A DNA stretch of 8,558 bases, taken from the NCBI GenBank assembly GCA_023259235.1, contig JAHFQQ010000147.1:1-8558 (forward strand). Direction: 5' to 3'. Source of the stretch: Polaromonas sp. (lineage in GTDB: Bacteria; Pseudomonadota; Gammaproteobacteria; Burkholderiales; Burkholderiaceae_C). A program made the position numbers and the translations under genes. The notes beneath the pieces were generated by a model, which saw nothing but the letters and a program-made list of their open reading frames with translations, made no database searches and had not been told where the DNA came from. This document shows positions 5,544-8,558 of this stretch, in pieces. The first letter of the stretch is position 1. Every line of letters begins with the position of its first letter.

Positions 5544-7184
5544 ATGCCCAGACTTTCCCAACTTCTTTATCCCCAACGCGAACCCGCGCCAACCCGTCCC
5601 GCCGCCACGGTGCTGCTGCTGCGCGACACGCCGCAAGGCGTTGAAGTGCTCATGACGCGGCGCTCCATGACAGCCAGTTTTGCTGCCGGCGCCTATGTCT
5701 TCCCGGGCGGTGGCGTCGATGCGGCGGACGCGCTGGCTCATGGGCACGCCACACGCCGGGCCAGCCAGAGCGACCTGCACCTGACGCAGGCAATCGCCGC
5801 CATTCGCGAAAGCTTCGAGGAGCTGGGCGTGCTGCTGGCGCGCCACGGCCATGGCGGCTACGCCACCAGCCAGGACATTGCGGCGCTGGACCGCAAGGCT
5901 CCCTTGGCGGCGCAGTGCCGGGCGCGCGGCCTCACGCTGGCGGGCGACCAGGTTTTTGTGCTGGCCCACTGGGTCACCGACCGCGATATGCCGCGCCGCT
6001 TTGACGTGTCTTTTCTGGTCGCCCGCATGCCTGAAGGCCAAAGCCCCATAGCGGACGAATCCGAGCAGTTTGATCCGGTATGGGTACGTCCGTCCGAGGC
6101 GCTGGCGCGGCACCAGACCGGGGATTTTTTCATGATTTTCCCGACCCTGCGCACGCTTGAAAGGCTGCAGGATTTTCCCCATGTTGATGCGGTGCTGCAG
6201 GCCTGCGCGACGGAGCTGCCGCTCTGGAGTTCCTGCCCGCGCGCCGGCCTGCTGGCCGGCCAGCAGGCGCGCTTCATGGAACATGACACGCCCTACGGCG
6301 AACTGGCGCTGACCTGCCCCGACGGCCAGATTGTTCACACCCTGGACTGGCAAGCCGAGCGGCCCGTGGCGCTGCTCAGGAACGTCATGCGCCTGACCGC
6401 GCCCAACCCCGGCATCATGACCGGCCCCGGAACCAACAGCTATATCGTCGGCACACCGGATACCGGTTTCATCGTGATTGACCCGGGCCCTGACGATGCG
6501 GGGCATGTTCAGCGCCTGCACGAAGCCACGGCCGGTCGCATCCAGGCCATTGTCTGCACCCATTCGCACCCCGATCATTCGCCCGCTGCCAGGCCCCTGC
6601 AGGCGCTGTGTGCCAACCGCCCGCAAATTCTGGGCCTGGCTTCCGCGGCCACCGCGTCGGCCCACTCCCATTTCGTGCCTGACCGTACGCTCTTGAATCA
6701 GGAGCTGTTGACGCTTTCCCATCAAGGGGAAAAGCATACCTTGAAGGTTATTTTCACGCCTGGCCACGCAGCCAACCATGTTTGCCTGGTGCTGGTTGAA
6801 GATGGTCTGCTGTTCTCCGGCGACCACATCCTGAATGGCAGCACCACCATCGTCAACCCACCCGACGGCGAGATGACGGCCTACCTGGATTCACTTGACC
6901 GGCTCAGCCGCGCCTGCGACGAGCATGATATCGGCTTCATTTTGCCGGCCCATGGCCATGTGCTGTGGGATGCCGCGCAGGCGATTGCCCAACTCAGGGC
7001 GCACCGCCTGAAGCGTGAAGCAAAGGTAGCAGCCGCCATGAAGGCCAGGCCGGGTGGCACCATGAATGACTGGGTGGCGCTGGCCTATGATGACGTCGAC
7101 CCGCGCATCTGGCCGATTGCCCTGCGTTCACTGCAGGCCCATGTCGACCGGCTTCAGGCAGCACAACCTTTGTCTGAAGGGTAA
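5544..7184 (+). CDS. Nudix hydrolase / metallo-beta-lactamase fold fusion protein
   Basis: This 546-residue soluble protein joins two hydrolase folds. Residues about 18-200 are a Nudix domain with VFPGGGVDAAD (52-62) and RESFEELGVLL (88-98). The stretch between the glycine and the RExxEE parts is longer than the classical box, as in the NUDT19 (CoA/acyl-CoA diphosphatase-like) branch. Residues about 280-475 are a metallo-beta-lactamase domain: GPGTNSYIVG (294-303), zinc ligands in THSHPDH (339-345: His340, His342, Asp344, His345), His408 in TPGHAANH, Asp427 in FSGDH and His470 in PAHGH. The end (about 485-535) resembles the winged-helix tail of LACTB2-type enzymes. The metal and Nudix residues are all present, so both halves may be active. 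The start is taken at ATG 5544. A TTG at 5538, two codons earlier, overlaps the -10 box. The natural substrate is unknown. Diphosphate cleavage followed by thioester or phosphoester hydrolysis is only a guess. Confidence 0.9.
   Translation: MPRLSQLLYPQREPAPTRPAATVLLLRDTPQGVEVLMTRRSMTASFAAGAYVFPGGGVDAADALAHGHATRRASQSDLHLTQAIAAIRESFEELGVLLARHGHGGYATSQDIAALDRKAPLAAQCRARGLTLAGDQVFVLAHWVTDRDMPRRFDVSFLVARMPEGQSPIADESEQFDPVWVRPSEALARHQTGDFFMIFPTLRTLERLQDFPHVDAVLQACATELPLWSSCPRAGLLAGQQARFMEHDTPYGELALTCPDGQIVHTLDWQAERPVALLRNVMRLTAPNPGIMTGPGTNSYIVGTPDTGFIVIDPGPDDAGHVQRLHEATAGRIQAIVCTHSHPDHSPAARPLQALCANRPQILGLASAATASAHSHFVPDRTLLNQELLTLSHQGEKHTLKVIFTPGHAANHVCLVLVEDGLLFSGDHILNGSTTIVNPPDGEMTAYLDSLDRLSRACDEHDIGFILPAHGHVLWDAAQAIAQLRAHRLKREAKVAAAMKARPGGTMNDWVALAYDDVDPRIWPIALRSLQAHVDRLQAAQPLSEG
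6247..6268. repeat. Perfect 22-bp palindrome inside the Nudix-MBL gene
   Basis: GCCTGCTGGCC (6247-6257) is followed directly by its exact reverse complement GGCCAGCAGGC (6258-6268), with no loop base. It encodes the AGLLAGQQA part (about residues 234-242) of the segment between the Nudix and metallo-beta-lactamase domains. It may be a chance result of GC-rich Leu/Ala/Gln codons. Confidence 0.6.
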
Positions 7185-7284
7185 ACCGGGATGGTGCAGC
7201 CTGCCGCTGATGCATTTCCCCCGTACGTGCAATGCCTGGCTGACGCCTGCGGCACATTCAGTTCAATTTTTCGGAGGTCTTCCC
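7185..7284 (+). other. Gap between the Nudix-MBL gene and the small ORF
   Basis: No gene and no clear terminator are visible. A CTGACG-16-TTCAAT promoter-like pair (7240-7267) would start transcription inside the ribosome site that follows, so it is unlikely to serve the small ORF. Read-through from the upstream gene is a simpler supply of transcript. Confidence 0.3.
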
Positions 7285-7395
7285 ATGCCGGCGATGACGC
7301 CACGACAGTTCTTGCGAACGACCGGCACCGTTCCGGCCGGATGCTGGCGGCCTGCGGCAAGCCGGCGTGAAATAAGCCGGCCCCTATTGCCATGA
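7285..7395 (+). CDS. Small 36-residue ORF overlapping the DUF2127 start
   Basis: The ATG is preceded by CGGAGG (7272-7277) at 7-nt spacing, one of the best Shine-Dalgarno sites in the window. The stop overlaps the next start as ATGA (7392-7395), while the DUF2127 gene has no ribosome site of its own. The peptide begins MPAMTPRQFLRTTGTVPAG and ends in an Arg/Pro-rich tail. PRQFLRTTG is close to a twin-arginine signal, and another frame nearby reads MLAACGKPA-stop, which looks like a lipobox. It may be a translated coupling leader, or the debris of a Tat lipoprotein gene carrying a 1-nt deletion. I know no homologue, so the coding call is uncertain. Confidence 0.38.
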   Translation: MPAMTPRQFLRTTGTVPAGCWRPAASRREISRPLLP

Positions 7396-7910
7396 CGCCA
7401 GCATGGCCGGCCACGGCACGCCAGCGCACCCTGCGGGTCATAGCCTTCTTTGAGGCAGCCAAGGGTCTCGCGGCATTGGCAGCGGTCATCGGCCTGCTGG
7501 ATTTGTTGCACCATGATGTGCACCAGTTGGCGCTGGCGTTGCTGTGGCGCTTTCACCTCAACCCGCAGACGCACTACCCCAGCCTGCTGCTGCACTACGC
7601 AGACTGGCTGAGTGCTGTTGACATGCGCACGCTGGCACCGCTGGCGGCAGCGTATATCGGCCTGCGCCTGCTTGAAGGCTACGGCTTGTGGAGGGAAAAG
7701 CTCTGGGCCGAATGGCTGGGCGCGCTTTCTGGAGCGCTGTATCTGCCCCTCGAAACGGGCCACTTGATGCATCGCACGACTCTGGTCAACGGCGCCGTGC
7801 TGCTGGCCAATCTGCTGGTGGTGGGGTTTCTGGCGTTTCAGTTGTGGCGCCGCAGCCACGACAGGCTGGCGGCGCGGCAAGGGCGCGATAAGCGCGATGA
7901 AGCCGGATGA
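7392..7910 (+). CDS. DUF2127 family integral membrane protein
   Basis: The product is a 172-residue inner-membrane protein of the DUF2127 family, function unknown. Family signatures visible are FFEAAKGLAAL (19-29), LLHHDVHQLA (38-47), HLNPQTHYPSLLL (55-67), the motif around Arg92-Glu95-Tyr97-Gly98-Leu99-Trp100 (LRLLEGYGLW) and WAEWLGALSGALYLPLE (105-121). Four hydrophobic segments are likely: about 16-39, 79-98, 104-121 and 130-151. The tail after 152 is Arg/Lys-rich, which suggests a cytoplasmic C-terminus. The start has no ribosome site but overlaps the stop of the small ORF, pointing to translation by coupling. An alternative is an upstream start in another frame, which I do not see. The gene converges on rnpB, whose RNA ends 34 nt away. 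Confidence 0.85.
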   Translation: MTPAWPATARQRTLRVIAFFEAAKGLAALAAVIGLLDLLHHDVHQLALALLWRFHLNPQTHYPSLLLHYADWLSAVDMRTLAPLAAAYIGLRLLEGYGLWREKLWAEWLGALSGALYLPLETGHLMHRTTLVNGAVLLANLLVVGFLAFQLWRRSHDRLAARQGRDKRDEAG

Positions 7911-7943
7911 CAATTGAGCCACCCGTCATGCAAGAGTAAAAGT

Positions 7944-8317
7944 GTGAAGCCCGCCGATAAGCCGGATTCTGTGCGCCGGACTTCCTTGCCCGAAGGCAAG
8001 CTGGCCCGGCGTGACCGCCATTAATCTGGGCCGGGGGTCGCCCACCCGGCTCGGTGCTACCTACCCGCCAGCTTTGCCTGCGGAACCACAGACTGTGAGT
8101 TATTGCGGCGAACCGCACCTCTTTCGAGCTGGCCTACTTGGTATTGCTGCGCGTAGAGATTGCCCGTTTCACCCGAACTGAATCGGCTCGTCTCTGTTGC
8201 TCTGATCCTCACCTCGCGGTGGAGAGGTGTTACCTCCTACGCTGTCCTGTGCAGTCCGGACGTTCCTCCAGTGCCTGGTTTCCCAGATTGCACCAGCGGC
8301 GGTCTGGCGGGCTTCAC
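7944..8317 (-). ncRNA. rnpB: RNase P RNA, bacterial class A
   Basis: This is the catalytic RNA of ribonuclease P, which matures tRNA 5' ends. On the minus strand the conserved core block GGAGGAACGTCCGGACTGC (rc of 8251-8269) is followed by the expected AGGTAAC-like segment (CGTAGGAGGTAACACC), then CAACAGAGACGAGCCG, then GGGTGAAACGGGCAA. The 3' part contains ACAGAATCCGGCTTATCG (rc of about 7956-7973). The ends pair as a perfect 12-bp P1 helix: GTGAAGCCCGCC at the 5' end (8306-8317) with GGCGGGCTTCAC at the 3' end (7944-7955). The resulting length of about 374 nt matches the E. coli class A RNA (377 nt). The ends are placed from P1. The exact 3' end is uncertain by a few bases. The open frames overlapping this stretch are not genes. 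Confidence 0.97.
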
Positions 8318-8323
8318 CTTTTC

Positions 8324-8332
8324 ATTATCGCA
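8324..8332 (-). promoter_or_regulatory. Extended -10 promoter of rnpB
   Basis: TGCGATAAT on the minus strand is an extended -10 element (TGn plus GATAAT, 5 of 6). Six nt separate it from the first base of the P1 helix at 8317, the spacing expected for a transcription start there. No good -35 box is seen, which is compatible with an extended -10 promoter. Confidence 0.6.
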
Positions 8333-8381
8333 TTGCGCCACAATACATTCTTCGCCCCCACCCCAATCACAAGGAGATCCC

Positions 8382-8558
8382 ATGAAAGCAGACAACATCC
8401 TGCAAACCATTGGCAACACGCCGCACGTTCGCATCAACCGCCTGTTTGGTCCACAGGCCCGGGTGTGGATCAAGTCCGAGCGCGCCAACCCGGGGGGCTC
8501 GATCAAGGACCGCATTGCCCTGGCCATGGTGGAAGCGGCCGAAAGATCAGGGGCGCTC
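8382..8558 (+). CDS. cysK: Cysteine synthase A (5' part, cut by window edge)
   Basis: The enzyme is a PLP-dependent O-acetylserine sulfhydrylase that makes cysteine from O-acetylserine and sulfide. Only the first 59 codons are in the window. TIGNTP (9-14) and PGGSIKDR (37-44) are the family signatures, with Lys42 the expected Schiff-base lysine. The ATG has a good AAGGAG ribosome site (8370-8375) 6 nt upstream. CysK and CysM are close relatives. The KSERANPGGSIKDRIALAM segment fits CysK as annotated in Comamonadaceae, but the substrate-specificity loops lie outside the window. The gene diverges from rnpB with 64 nt between the two starts. CACAAT (8339-8344) is a weak candidate -10. Confidence 0.92.
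   Translation, partial: MKADNILQTIGNTPHVRINRLFGPQARVWIKSERANPGGSIKDRIALAMVEAAERSGAL

Noticed and set aside
5420..5545. Longer dapF start at 5545
   Set aside because: It would add 42 residues not found in DapF and overlap the divergent gene. MRIRFTKMQGAGNDF is the family start.
5427..6827. 466-codon open frame on the minus strand opposite the Nudix-MBL gene
   Set aside because: It is antisense to a fully motif-supported gene and also overlaps the start of dapF. The composition is low-complexity Arg/Gly/Gln, typical of a shadow frame.
7240..7267. CTGACG-16-TTCAAT promoter for the small ORF and DUF2127
   Set aside because: The implied start (about 7274) falls within the Shine-Dalgarno sequence, so the message would lose its ribosome site.
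7786..8527. Minus-strand open frames across 7786-8118 and 8237-8527
   Set aside because: Both overlap the RNase P RNA and have no protein-family signal. The second also overlaps the cysK start.

Overview
The window is a piece of ordinary, GC-rich core chromosome from a betaproteobacterium of the order Burkholderiales, most likely family Comamonadaceae (Polaromonas/Rhodoferax-like). I infer this from the protein sequences, the gene set (a DUF2127 membrane protein, a Nudix/metallo-beta-lactamase fusion, the dapF-DUF484-xerC block), a class A RNase P RNA, and a short 'GCTATC...GGCCAGAG' repeat that resembles elements I recall from this family. There is no sign of a phage, insertion sequence, CRISPR array or tRNA.

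Left half, all on the minus strand and read from right to left: dapF (diaminopimelate epimerase, lysine and peptidoglycan precursor), a DUF484 protein, xerC (chromosome dimer resolution recombinase), rlmI-type 23S rRNA m5C methyltransferase, and a G3E (CobW-type) metal-handling GTPase with a 15-histidine loop. dapF-DUF484-xerC is an old arrangement also found in gammaproteobacteria. DUF484 and xerC are 8 nt apart and surely share a message. rlmI and the GTPase are spaced as separate units.

Right half: diverging from dapF on the plus strand is a 546-residue Nudix-metallo-beta-lactamase fusion. Then comes a 36-codon small ORF with a strong Shine-Dalgarno sequence, whose stop overlaps the start of a DUF2127 membrane protein (ATGA). 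The RNase P RNA gene rnpB follows on the minus strand, and finally the 5' end of cysK (cysteine synthase A) on the plus strand, cut by the window edge. rnpB and cysK diverge from one short shared promoter region.

No obviously new multi-gene system is present. The points most worth a second look are: (1) four protein genes whose ATG lies 5-6 nt after a -10-like hexamer and which lack a Shine-Dalgarno sequence, suggesting leaderless mRNAs; (2) two diverged copies of a 52-bp repeat, one between genes and one inside the dapF reading frame; (3) the small ORF before DUF2127, which looks like a decayed Tat/lipoprotein signal peptide now possibly serving for translational coupling; (4) the Nudix-metallo-beta-lactamase fusion, with a perfect 22-bp palindrome between its two domains.
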